A DNA stretch of 64,000 bases, taken from contig CM052357.1 in NCBI GenBank assembly GCA_028551475.1, forward strand, positions 18,213,931 through 18,277,930, given 5' to 3'. This document shows positions 47,056 through 58,213 of this stretch, piece by piece. The translations under genes were made by a program, and so were the position numbers. The notes under the pieces are model-generated. The model was given only the letters and a program-made list of their open reading frames with translations, had not been told where the DNA came from and ran no database searches. Position 1 is the first letter of the stretch. Every line of letters begins with the position of its first letter. This stretch comes from Casuarina equisetifolia (Eukaryota > Streptophyta > Magnoliopsida > Fagales > Casuarinaceae).

Positions 47056-50000
47056 CCAAGAGAAAAATAAGAAAAGGGATAAACCCAAACGCACTACTTG
47101 ATGTTATATTTCCCCAAGATGATTCATCCTACTCCATTGGCAAGGTTTACATTCATATGCAACTTCCTACACGAAATATCTTGTGGCCAATGGATTCATA
47201 TTAGAAACTCATAGATGTAGGCCCCTTCATCGTCATTTTTCTCCTTTGGGAATTTAGAGCCACTTGGAATATTATTTACCCCACTTCCATGTTGGTTACT
47301 TCCTAGAAATTTTAAAGTCTTCTAGACAATAAGGAAATCCGAAATGAGTGGGAACAGGGCGTTAGATTGGCTAAAAGTCATTGTGGGAGGTGAAGTCTTG
47401 TTTTCTCTTAAGGTGTTTGCGCACCATGGAAGAGTTGCCTCTCATACTTGGAGAACACTGACCTGGCAAAGGGATACTTGGTGGTAGGTGTGATGTGTTT
47501 TCCTCCGCCCATCTCTTTAACTTGGTTAACTCCCCTGACTCAAGCCAACAATACATGTAGGGATTCTTTAGCTTGTTTCAATGGTATCCCAACAACAACT
47601 TTAGCTTCATTTAAAGCAATTGAGTTTTCAACGTCAAACAAGGTTGGGTAAAGCTGAGTTTGCCCTTAGTTCTTTGGAAATATATTTTAAAGAAGGCTTT
47701 GTTAGCAGGTCTGCAAGCTACTCAATGAACGGAATATGGACAGTGATAATTGACCCTTGGCCATCTTCTCTTGAATGAAGTGATAATCCAATTCAAGTTA
47801 CTTGGATCTACTATAAAAGAATGGTTTTATACTTAAAATATGGCAAAAGAATTATCACAATATATCCTTATCGATTGGAACTGACCCATGCAAGATGTCT
47901 TAAAAGGTTCAAGATCCATATTGCGTTTGCTATGTATGAGAGCTTTATATTCTAACTCTATGGAGGATCGGACACTGCTAGCTACCTTTTGGGGCTCCAG
48001 CTAATCAGATTACCTTCAAGGAAGAAGTAAAATCCCGTTGGGATCTCCAAGTAGTACTACACCCATCCTAATATGAGTCCATGTATGCGTACAAATTTGT
48101 TAAACTTTACTTGTGCATCTTGAGATCTTAAAGTTCCCTTCAAGTATCTTGGTACAGTTTTTAGCTCAAAGACGTCATGTATGATTGGGGCAACCATTCT
48201 CTGGCACAGTTATTCATGTTGAAAGACAAATCTGGTCGTTTAATTGTCAAGTATTGCAGCACCTCCATTAAGCTTCTGAAAAGTGTTGGCTAAGCAATAA
48301 TTGTCTCCATTTGGAATAGGAATGTGCTTAGTGGCCATCGAGGTTGTTAAGGTGCCTATAATGCTCCATTTCAGCCTTTTGAAGCACATTTGCATACTAT
48401 TGCAGAGGTAACAAGATACCCATCATTGTCATATAAAATTTGGATGCCCAAAAAGTAATGGGCCTTTACCAAGTCTTTCATGGGAAAAATGGACCCCCTC
48501 ATCTTCCAAACATATACAAGTAAAACTCAAAATTTCCAGTCACAACCAAGTCGTTTGAGTATTTCAAAAACCAAATATGCACATTTTCATGGCTGAAAAT
48601 GAACAATGACAAGTCAAATGGGGAACACACAAAAAAGAAAGAAAAAAACACTTCTCCATGAAAATGTGCATATTTGGGTTTTGAAATACTCAAACGACTT
48701 GGTTGTGAACAATCGATCAAACCAAGTGCAGAAAGACTACTCTAAGTCCATAAAGTGACCGCTTAAGATCACAAACATGCAATGGTCAGCAGAAATCTTG
48801 AAACCTAGAAGGCTGCTCCACGAAGACCAGTTCTAAAAGAAAACCATGGAGGAATGTGTTGCCAATGTCGTACTAGTGCATTCGCCATCCTTGAACCATA
48901 GCCTTTGTTAAAACAATTTTTATTGTAATAGGCCTTACCACCAAACCATAGGTTTCAAGCAAGTATATTCTTGGCTCCTAGTGGATTCCTTTGGCTACGA
49001 GTCTATCCTTGAGTCTGTCCAATGATACATGTGAAGCAAGCTTGGGTTTAAAAACCCATTTGCATCTAATGACATTTATTGTAGGCAAACATAGAACCGA
49101 CACCAAAGTCAAATTTTCGATGAAAGCTTACATTTCTAGTTCACCATGTCCCAGGCCTAAGAAATCAAGTTGGGAACTAATGGTATGGTACTAGTCAGGG
49201 TTAATACATATTTGGAGCTAGGTTTGCTGACACCTAGCAGGCTTCTTCTAGTCACAGTGTGAGTTTTGGTTTTCGAGAATGCAAGGATGCTATCGAGTTT
49301 GTATTTCGAGTAGGGCAACGTTTTTAAGGCTTGGTTTGTAAACTATATGGAGTTCTTTTGTTCTTGTTGGGTAGATATAGAAGTCTGGTGTGATCCTTTT
49401 CCTGTAAAGAAATTGTTTGTTCTAATGGGGATTGCGCTTGAAATGCTCAAATCTTCAGAAATCAGCAAAGGGGTCATGTCCGTCTGCTTTTCTTTGACTA
49501 ATTTTTGTTTGATTTACGTCTTCGTTCTCTTAACCATCTTCCAACACATGGGGAATGAGTTGTTTTAGACTTGTGTCTGTAAATTCAAATGAAAGGCAAG
49601 CCTTCATGTGAAGATTTGGTGAGCCATGAAATGCACAGGCTGAATCTTGTTCCTCCATAGAAATCTTCCGATCAAGTCTTCTCTGATACCAAGAGAAAAA
49701 TAAGAAAGAATAAACTCGAACACACTACTTGATATTATATTTCCACAACATGATTCATAGTAGTTCATCGGCAAGGCTTATATAGACAAAAGAACTTGCC
49801 AGTTAAGTTACGTAATTCAAAAGCACGCAAGTGCAATATCCGTCTAACGTCCTACACAAAATATCTTGTGGACAGTGGATTCAAATTAGAAGCTAAGAAA
49901 TGTATGCCCCTGTTCTTCATCATCATCTTTCCCCGTTGGGAATCTGGAGTCACTTAGAATGTCATTTACGACATACTTCATTGGAAAGTCAATGGGCAGC

Positions 50001-50310
50001 AAAGGTGGTCCACTTCCACGTTGGTGAACTTCCTAGAAACTTCAAAGTCTTCTAGATATTGTCAAATCCAAAACAAGTGGGAACAAGGAGTCGGATTAAC
50101 TGAAAGTCGATGAGGGAGGTGAAGTCTTGTTTTCTCTCCAAGTGTATGTGTGCCTTGGAGGAGTTGCCTTTCTCATGCTTGGAGAACACTAACCTGACAA
50201 AGCGATATTGGATGGTAGGTGTGACGTGTTTTCGTTTGACATCTCCTCAGCTTTTTTGACTTCCTTAACTCGAGCCGGCAATGCACGCAGGGACTCTTCA
50301 GCTTGTTTCA
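47056..50310 (-). mobile_element. Copia retrotransposon remnant
   Basis: LTR-like ends are at about 47056-47580 and 49691-50310. They match each other over phrases such as AGAGAAAAATAAG, AAATATCTTGTGG, GAGGTGAAGTCTTG and AGCTTGTTTCA. A primer-like TGGTATCAGAG lies on the minus strand at about 49681-49691. Recognised parts on the minus strand are the start of reverse transcriptase (about 48980-49080, CKWVFKPK-like) and the RNase H end (about 47700-47790, LDYHFIQEK-like). The element is short, old and broken. Target duplications were not found. Confidence 0.7.
48540..48708. repeat. Foldback with 53-bp arms
   Basis: Arm 1 (48540-48592) is the reverse complement of arm 2 (48656-48708) with one mismatch. 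The spacer is 63 bp. The arms contain CCAAGTCGTTTGAGTATTTC. The foldback lies in the pol region of the Copia remnant. Near-identity of the arms in an otherwise old element suggests a recent event or gene conversion between the arms. Confidence 0.92.
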
Positions 50311-51589
50311 CTTGTTGGTTTTTTAATGAAAAGAAAATTAGATAACATAATTGGCTTAGTGGAAGTGGATGAAAAAGAATTGATGGCACGTCAGGAAAGA
50401 AAGAAAATAGGAAGGAAAGTTGGTGAAATCGAGCTCTTATCTCCACAATAGTAGGAAAGAGAAAAAAGAAAAAGGAGGAATGGAGCTCTTTGTCTCAAAA
50501 AAAGATTTGAGGGGAGGTGTTTGCTATAATGGGTAGTTACACATGCACGGAGGCTTTAAGGGCCTTTTCCGGACATTGTAGCCGACTTTATCTGACTGAC
50601 CAGCCACTTTTTTTGACTTTTCAAACTACTTTGCTAGACCTCCCTACAATGGACTTTGCACGAACAGTCTGGACTTTGCCGGAACCATCTGGAGCATGCT
50701 TGATCATTCCACAACTTGCTGGAGTTGCTGGAATATGCCGGAACACTCTTTTGTTATCTAAAAATTGACTAATAAAAATTCTCTTCATTTTTATCTTTCT
50801 CTATAATTTGAAATTGCACAGACAACCATTTTTCTTTCAAGCAAACCAAATTCAGAGCAACTTTCGAGACAACTCTCTTCTACGGGGGCTATGCTGCTTT
50901 CGAGCTTGGTTCGTTAATCCTTTACTCCTAACAAAGAGAGCAAATGTGAACCCCATAGTCAAATTTTAGTATGCCAATATCGTTACGTACGGAAGGAGGA
51001 AGAAAAAGACAGTGACGATGCAGTAAAGTTGTACCAAAAAGTTTAGAGTTGTTGATTGGCAGTTGCAGGTTAGTCATGGTTAGATAGCAGTTGCAGATTT
51101 TAGCTTTGCCATCAAATCATTTTCTGTGAATGTTACTCATCTATGGTATGTAAACAGGAAACTGCTTTAAATGTTTTTATTCATTTTCGCTGACATTGTT
51201 AGAATATAACACGCACATATGCTTTAAAATGGTCAAACGAGAATGTTCCATATTATTCGCTGCAAATTGGGCGAAAGCAATAAGAGAAAATGAAGGAAGA
51301 CTGAGCATTTTCTTTTCTTTTTTTTTTTAAAAAAGAGTTTCTTCCCTCCGTAAGTTTTACTTTGAGCCAAACATATCTCTCACTAGGTGATTGGTAAGAA
51401 GAAGATCCCAAACCCATCAGAAGAGAATAGTAGAGGCAAACAGAACCTAATCAAGTGATGCGGATTTGGTGGCAGGATTGAATGAGATGGATCTACGGTT
51501 AGTATTTGATATTATTTTTAAAGTATTTTGTTAGAAGGATGGGGTCGATAGGAAAGAAAATGTTAAAATAAAAGCTTAGACAATGAAAA
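50311..51589. other. No gene; partly similar to GLP4 upstream DNA
   Basis: Bases 50790-50910 and about 50940-51080 resemble 54850-54990 and about 55440-55560 upstream of GLP4 (phrases such as TTTCTCTATAATTTGAAA and AGAGTTGTTGAT). This is probably a weak fourth trace of the duplicated block. The rest shows no gene. Confidence 0.4.
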
Positions 51590-52510
51590 AAATCAGATAA
51601 GTATTCTCTCCAAACTAGACAGAAACTATTCCTTCAATGAACTTCAAAATGCTTTTGAAGAAGCAGTTGATAGCTTAAGGCTCTTAAGTATGAAATATCT
51701 TAAATTAAAAAAATAAAAATATGAAAATGAAATCCAACTGCTCAATAAAAATCACAAGAGCTTGACTTAGAACACAATTGTAAGATGAGCAAGAAAAGAC
51801 ACATGCAACACTAAGAAAATTTACAGAAATAAAATGTTAGAAAGATTTATTGATTCATAACAAGGCATACATGATAAAATTGATTTGGGATATAAACCAA
51901 AGTTAAATAAGAAAACATTTAGTAGTCTATAGAAAATACTTGTCAATACCCATGATATGAATACTTACTATAAATTGAGAAAATGCTCTTTTTTCAAGAT
52001 TGCTTTCTGTAAAAGATTACAAGGGTCATTTGGGTAATGCAAGTCCTATGAAGATAAGAAAGGCTTTCAAAACTATAAAGATGTGAATTCCAATAGGAAT
52101 CAAGACTTTTAACTCAAACAGAGGCAAGAAAACTCGGATATATTTTAAACGATAGGCTTTGATGATTTTAGATATAGCACACATGATATACCTTCCGCCA
52201 CTGTTCAACTTGTGAAATTTTTTGTATTAGCTTTCGGTTAGATAAAGGAGCTTCTGTTTAAGCTCACATTTAATATATTTATATTCCAGTCCATGGCTTC
52301 GTTTGCGCAAAATATTTTGTTTCTCTTCAAATTTTTGCGCCTTTTATATTGGTGCAGTATTCTTGATAGATTAGTATGCAATGGTAATTGTTTAAGTTCT
52401 ACTCAGTTTAAAACAAACAAGTTAATCAACTTAGAAATTACTGAGTCAAAAATAAAAACTCAATCCAACCCCCTTTCTTGGGTTGTCGTAAACCTAACAA
52501 GTTAGATGAT
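51590..52510 (+). mobile_element. Copia gag remnant (SIRE-like type)
   Basis: A plus-strand stretch reads as the C-terminal coiled coil of a long Copia gag: FNELQNAFEEAVDSL, then a Lys-rich helical part and an HDKIDLGYKP segment, close to the family phrase F-D-K-x-G-L-G-Y. A possible LTR end (AATCCAACCCCCTTTC) is at about 52462. It is old and broken; ends are uncertain. Confidence 0.55.
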
Positions 52511-53058
52511 AATAGATGTAGGTATCAAGTTATGCTTGAACCAAACACTTAAATTGTATCATGTTTTGAATTTGTCTCACTTTCACTTTATCTCTTTTGA
52601 ATATGATTTGATTTGGATCAATTTTAAAATCTGTATTCAAATCTCCCCCACCCTTTCTTATGTTGCCTTTAGCTTAACATGAATTTTTAATCTTATAAAG
52701 AAAAACAAATTGATTTTTGTTCCTACGGAGAGTTTGGTCTTTTATTCGTACAGACCCCAAAGTATGTTTGTCGGCACATATTTCAACCAATGAAATAACA
52801 ACAGCATACGACACATGAGCTTCAATAACCCCGAATTCCTTTCAGGAGTATAATGGAATAATTTAAACGGAGCACCCGTATAAGGAGGAAAAACAAATAG
52901 TGGAAAAGAAGGGAAAAGGAGAAGTGAGGAACCATAATCCAACTCATAAAATTACTTAAACAACCTTCGTTTTTATTATTTAGTAGTACAACAAGGCACC
53001 CTAGGCTAACCGGTGGAAGGTTCATAATAATTCATTAAGTTTTCATACTTGTGTTCCC
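52511..53058. other. Downstream flank of GLP4
   Basis: No gene is recognised in this 0.55 kb. Short hydrophobic frames on the minus strand lack motifs. The 3' UTR of GLP4 probably lies at the right-hand end. Confidence 0.4.
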
Positions 53059-53909
53059 TTAGAACTTTTTCTGAAGATATTCAATAATCTTCTTGTCAAG
53101 TTGGAAGGCCTTGGCAAGAACATCTGGATTAATGGGAGGATTGGATCCAAAAACAGCATTTGCAATTGTGATGACACCCGGATTTTGGCTACTCAACCCT
53201 GAAAAGGCCACAGCAGGGGTGTGTCCTGGATTGAACTGGAAGTGAATGAGACCAATTGGGAACACGAAGACATCCCCTTTGTTGAGCATTTTGCTGAAAA
53301 AACGGTTCTCTGGGTTGGATGTGACAAAACCAACATAAAGAGTACCTTCTGCAACTACCAAGATCTCAGTACCACGAGGGTGAGTGTGGGGAGGATTTTC
53401 GCCACCTGGTGCATAGTCAATGCGAACCAAAGATATGCCTAGGGTGTTAAGACCTGGTATTTGGTCCACATTTACAGTTGTGACATTTGATCCAACTGGA
53501 TTTGCTGTATTCCCAGGGATTTGAAGTCCTGAATAGAAGAAATCATTGGCATTGGCAAGCTTAAAATCCTTGCAGAACTTCCCATTCACAAATACTGCAA
53601 GAAAGATATCTTTATTAGTACTGAGGGGAAAATAAAAAATAAAAAAATGGCGCATTATGATGATAGATTATATGATGCTACCAAGAACCAAAAACTAATA
53701 TTTAATTCTTGAATTTGAATATCGAACATCAGAACCTTAATTATGTAGAAGCTTGCTAAACAAGTAACTTAGTACTAGTACGTACCTCCAGATTTGAGGT
53801 CATCAATTGCTACACATATATCTTGAAGTGGGCTGGGATCGTAGGCGGAGATGAGGGAGGATGTCAGGGACAGTAGAGCAATACTAAGAAGGAAACTTAT
53901 TCCTTTCAT
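53059..53909 (-). CDS. Germin-like protein GLP4 (two exons, 219 aa)
   Basis: This is a secreted cupin like GLP1 and GLP2. Exon 1 is 53786-53909 and exon 2 is 53059-53594, with a 191-bp intron (donor GTACGT, acceptor TTGCAG). The frame is open to TAA. The signal peptide is about residues 1-22, cut before YDPSPLQD. C32/C49 are the conserved cysteines. Metal ligands are H111, H113, E118 and H159. NVT glycosylation site at 78-80. Differences from GLP2 include E for Q before the NPPHTH box, an AEGTLY segment where GLP2 has VEGTLY, and an NPGHTP loop before the last strands. TATA box and 20-bp block are present. It looks intact. With GLP2 it forms a recent pair within the cluster; GLP1 is more distant. 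Confidence 0.95.
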
Positions 53910-53985
53910 TGTAACTAAGTTTTCTACAATTTCTCTTCTGCTATTGCTCTAGTGATGGGTAAGAAACATTCGATGAAAAACGTGG

Positions 53986-53994
53986 CTATTTATA
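53986..53994 (-). promoter_or_regulatory. TATA box of GLP4
   Basis: The minus strand reads TATAAATAG about 77-85 bp upstream of the ATG. Confidence 0.7.
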
Positions 53995-53999
53995 ATTCA

Positions 54000-55880
54000 C
54001 AGCTTTTGAACTCATCAATGTTTCTGTCAAGGCAAGCACAGCAAGTCCTTAGTGGTTCGTTTTGATATGACAATGACGAAGTTCTTCAACAACTACCACG
54101 TAATTTAAACCGCGTTAGTTGTTACCTTCCCGTGCTTTTCCTTTTTCTTTTTTTTTCTTTTTGGAACCATTTCTTCTCATTTATAGATCAACAAATTCTT
54201 GACAAGTGGTGATAAGCACACTCACCGCCCACCCCAAAATCTCCCCAAAAAGAAAACAAACGCCACCCCCTGCTCCCCCTCGGGTGGAAAATCAGCAGTC
54301 CACATAAACTGCGACAGAGCGTATTAGGAATAATGAAAGTTGTCTAAAATAGCCTACTTTTTCATTTCTTCGTTCTTGTTTCCCTTTTATCTCTTTAGTA
54401 AGTTTTATTTATCCTTCTTTACCTAAGACATTTGAGGCTAGGTGCATCTTGCTTGAGCATATTGAACAAACAGAACATTAAGTTAAAGCCTAAGGCAACG
54501 GTAGGTATAACTTTATAGTATTAATATGTGTTAGGTTTCCCAGTGGGTAAAAACAAAACAAAACAATTAAAAGCAAGAAAGAAAGAAACTTAGTTGAAAG
54601 GTTCGAGTAATTCACTGACTTGATGATTCTGGTATGAGAGCCTTGAGCAAGAGGCTATCTTATCGACTCAAGGGAGCAAATAAAGACCATGTAAACTTGT
54701 GAAAATGTTGTTATTACCTTTTAACCAAAAAGAAAATGCGACCATTTGTTACTTTTCCAACAACAATTTAAAATTCCGAGAGCTTGAACTCACACTGATA
54801 TGTCAATTCTCTTTTTTGCCTGATTGATTTAGAAGCTGACTAAAAAGAAGTCTCATCACTTTTTCTCTCTATGATTGAAAATTGCAGAATCAATTTTTCC
54901 TTGCTAGCAACCACAAAGTATGATATCTAGAGTGTAACTTTCCAAAAAAAATTTCTACGCTCCTTTTGAGCTTCATTTCGGCTATCTTTTATTGTAAAGG
55001 GAACATATCTGAAATCCTCTAACTAAATTTAAATTGTTTAGTTATTAGAAGATCCATCTCCTACTATGTGTAAGATGAAAGTCCTAAATCAAGTATTTGA
55101 TCCTTTATAGTAAAATTTACATGAAAAAATATTCCTTTAACTTTTAAACTAGCTTTTAGGTTGAATTTTTAAGCCTTCTAATAACTACTTCAAAATTATT
55201 TTATAAGAGACAATAACACTTTAATGTACAAATAGCACAATAAATCACTATCTTTATAATTTTTGAGACATATCTTTATTTTAATATACCCCTCAAAGTG
55301 AACATAGAAAACACATCCCATATTGATACAACCCACTGTCAAGGTAATATCTTTCAAGAGATTCATTTTCTCTTTTGAAATTAATTCATATCAAAAGAAA
55401 ACATATTTACATATACAAAGCATAACATATCCTGAATCTCGCCATTAATATTTGGGAAGGAGGATGCAAAAGAGATGAAGATGAATAAGAGCTGCACGAC
55501 AAGCAGAGAAATGTTGATTTTTTCTTACCCGGATTGGACTAGAGTTGTTGATGGGCGGTAGGTAATATCGACTGTTAATGCTAGTATTAGGTTTTAAGTC
55601 TACATCTGGTCGTAGGTTACTAATTCACCTAAACCCGATAATTCTTTGATTCCCTCTTTAAGCAACAACTAGAATGAAAAAACGCCAACCCAAGTGGACT
55701 TTTGACATCATATCATACATCGTTACTCTAAATTATACACACGTTGGATCTTCTCTCCTCGTCTTGTTCTTTCTATTTGTTTTGATTATGGGATTCTTCG
55801 TACCAAAAGGCCACTGAGGAACCATTCAATACCTAATCATGGCAGTTGGGAGGCTTTAAATCACACGGATAGGGATCTAC
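54000..55880. repeat. Duplicated GLP upstream block, copy 3 (diverged)
   Basis: Matches to copies 1 and 2 occur in the same order: 54140-54230 (TTTCTTCTCAT, ATTCTTGAC), 54435-54560 (GAGCATA, AACAGAAC, TAGGTTTCC) and 55630-55870 (GATAATTCTTTGATTCCCTC, TTTGTTTTGATTA). Divergence is much greater than between copies 1 and 2. No gene is recognised. Confidence 0.65.
54076..54095 (-). promoter_or_regulatory. Conserved GLP upstream block
   Basis: The plus-strand sequence ACGAAGTTCTTCAACAACTA lies about 167-186 bp upstream of the GLP4 ATG, in a stretch that also shares GTCAAGG and AGTCCTTAGTGGTT with GLP1. Confidence 0.55.
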
Positions 55881-57547
55881 CCAATTAAACATCCTGTTAT
55901 ACCAAACATCATTAGATATCATTTGCAGGTTTGCCTTGGCAAACCAATTAGTTTCTGTAAGTGTTTCGGCTCATTTTTTTATATTTTATTTGTAACAAGT
56001 GCAACCATTAAATCAAAAGGTATAAATATGTTAACATGACAGGCTCAATTACTTTAAACCATAACATTCAACTATGCTTCTGAACCGGTGGTACACATTA
56101 TGACAGTCCTATTTCTATTGCCAGGCCCCCTCTAAGGCCTAACGTAGGTGTGTTCCGCACCAGTAGGATTCACTATGCATGTGCTTACACTAAGATTCAA
56201 ACTTAAGAGGTGGTGATTAGCCCTGATACCAAATACAAGGAACTCAACCATTGATTCAAGGCCTGACAAATCCAAGAACATTTTATTTGGGTCATAATAC
56301 TCCTCTACGCCAACAGCCCAAAGTTAGCACCTGAAATAGTATGACGAGAAAGTTGCATATTTTTCAAGTTCTACTAACAAATTTTCCTTGATTTTCATTT
56401 TAGACCCCACTAGACTCGGCGTTTACGAGAGTTTTAAACTGTTACGAACTCTGCTTAATGCTTAAAGCTTCCGGGTGAATATAGGTCACCACACGCCCAT
56501 AAACACCGCAGGATTCATTTTATAAACATCGATGGCAAACTGTAAATGCATGTTAATCTCCGGGATCTTTAAGGCCTCAGCTGCTAAAAATCACGCGTCA
56601 TAGAAGAAATTAACGTTCTTTGATTAACATTAATCGCAGTAGAAGCTTCCCCTCCCAAATATTTCCATGTATGAGCAAAGATAAACCAGTTGCAAACGAA
56701 CATGATCGTATCCTGAACGAGGTAACGAGAAAGAAACAATACCAAGAATCAGATACAAAAGGATGCTGTATGAACTCATTCAGTTTATAAAAATTCTCCA
56801 ACTTCTGCCACTATATACTAGGTAAGACTAGGAACAAATTATTGCTCAAACTATCTTTAAAAAGAAAAAAAAAAAAAAGCCTTTCTTGTTCACTAGTACC
56901 CGCCTATACTACTTACTAGGTTGGACGCTTTTGTAATAATCAATGGCAAAACAGTATCCTTTACCCCGTATGACACTTGAAATTGTTTAATAAGCAGAAG
57001 AATATGCCAATGAGTTCTCTAACAAACGACGTCATTTTGAGCATTATTGGTTTCTCATTTTGCCGCTGGTGAGAAGACACCATTTTGGTTTGGACAATTG
57101 ATTTTAGGTTCTTATTATTAAAAAAGAAAATGGAACAGAGAGATTGTAGCTATTACCAGTAGTGGACGAAGAGTTTCTGTGCTAAAACCACCTAAATCTT
57201 GTAAAAATTTTTCATTGCTTCTTGTATTTACTGTTGTGGATTCCCATTTGCAATCACTAGGGTGCGCTCATTATCACCTCATCTCCTTCCCTTTTACCCC
57301 AAGAAGACAGCACGAAAAGGAAAAATAACAAACACTTAATGTTCTTTTGGTTGATGTGTCTCCAACTATTAGATGGTGGAAGCCAAAGATGATCGCATTC
57401 AATGAAGTGGATGAACAAAGGCTGATTTTCTTTAGGACAATTACTCAAGAGAAATCATATATATAAACAACAGATAACAAAACCTTGTCAAAATGCGAGT
57501 GATCTATGAGCAAGTGTGAGAGATGTTTGGCACCGATATGCTTTGAT
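55881..57547. other. Mostly non-coding; one exon-like stretch
   Basis: Apart from the exon-like stretch at 56486-56583 I see no gene. A minus-strand frame at 56610-56801 has no motif and could be intronic. Confidence 0.4.
56486..56583 (-). other. Exon-like stretch of unknown protein
   Basis: On the minus strand, a pyrimidine-poor but valid acceptor (TTTTTAG) precedes about 32 open codons with protein-like content (AEALKIPEINMHLQFAIDVY), followed by a possible donor (GTGTGG) and then a stop. I do not recognise the family. It may be a pseudogene exon or chance. Confidence 0.3.
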
Positions 57548-57857
57548 TCAAGCCATGCAACTGTGCGGGTGCCATGCTAGACTGGTCCGGGAACAAGGGT
57601 GAAATTGCGTTGTAACTAATCGCATTGCAACTCTCTGGTAATAAAGACGCTTCGTCACCCAACTAAAGGGCCCGTTGACAAAAATCATTGCAGCGCTGTA
57701 CCTAGACTCAAAAAGAACTGGAACTTCCCTTCTTGTTTGTCCACTCTTTGAATCCTTTGTCCAGCATTTCAATACATACTGAGATGGAATGTTGCGAACT
57801 CCAAACATTTGCATAACAATCATTACATGCCTACAAAGGAAGCCACTAAACTCAAAT
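57548..57857 (-). pseudogene. FAR1-related (FRS) gene, 3' part with second half of SWIM finger
   Basis: On the minus strand the sequence begins EFSGFLCRHVMIV, the C-x-H half of the SWIM zinc finger, and continues QMFGVRNIPSQY...WTKD, a segment typical of FAR1/FHY3-related proteins. These are plant transcription factors derived from Mutator-like transposases; FHY3 and FAR1 act in phytochrome A signalling. Similarity fades after the RREVPVLFESR segment at about 57680. The first half of the finger and the upstream transposase-like domain lie at 63189-63892, beyond the Copia element. The gene is broken by that insertion and by several frame disruptions, so it is a pseudogene. Which FRS subgroup it belongs to is unknown. 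Confidence 0.8.
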
Positions 57858-58213
57858 TGTCAAGATGTTGATAAGAAAGAGACATTTTGTGGATAAAAGC
57901 TTATTTTATTGATAAACAAGGAAAACCCTTTGATACAAAATGGATTACAATGGAAGAATTGTTCCCACATTAAAAACTAGGTTTGCAAGTGATTGTGTAT
58001 TTATATAGAAGGGAGATAAGAAAGTTGGTGATGCCATGACAAAAGAACCTAATTGTTATGTCTCAAGGAGCAAGACTTTGGGGCAGCACCATGTGGTAGA
58101 GAAGCAAAGCTTTAGGATAGCGCCATGTGTTAGAGGAAGTGTAGACTATGTAGTTAGGAGACAAAGGCTTTATGGCCAAAAGAAGAAAAACCTTTTGGAG
58201 CACATCATGTCCA
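57858..58213 (-). repeat. 3' LTR of the Copia element in FRS
   Basis: A 356-bp LTR, TG...CA, adjoining the purine tract. It pairs with 62821-63183. Confidence 0.85.
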
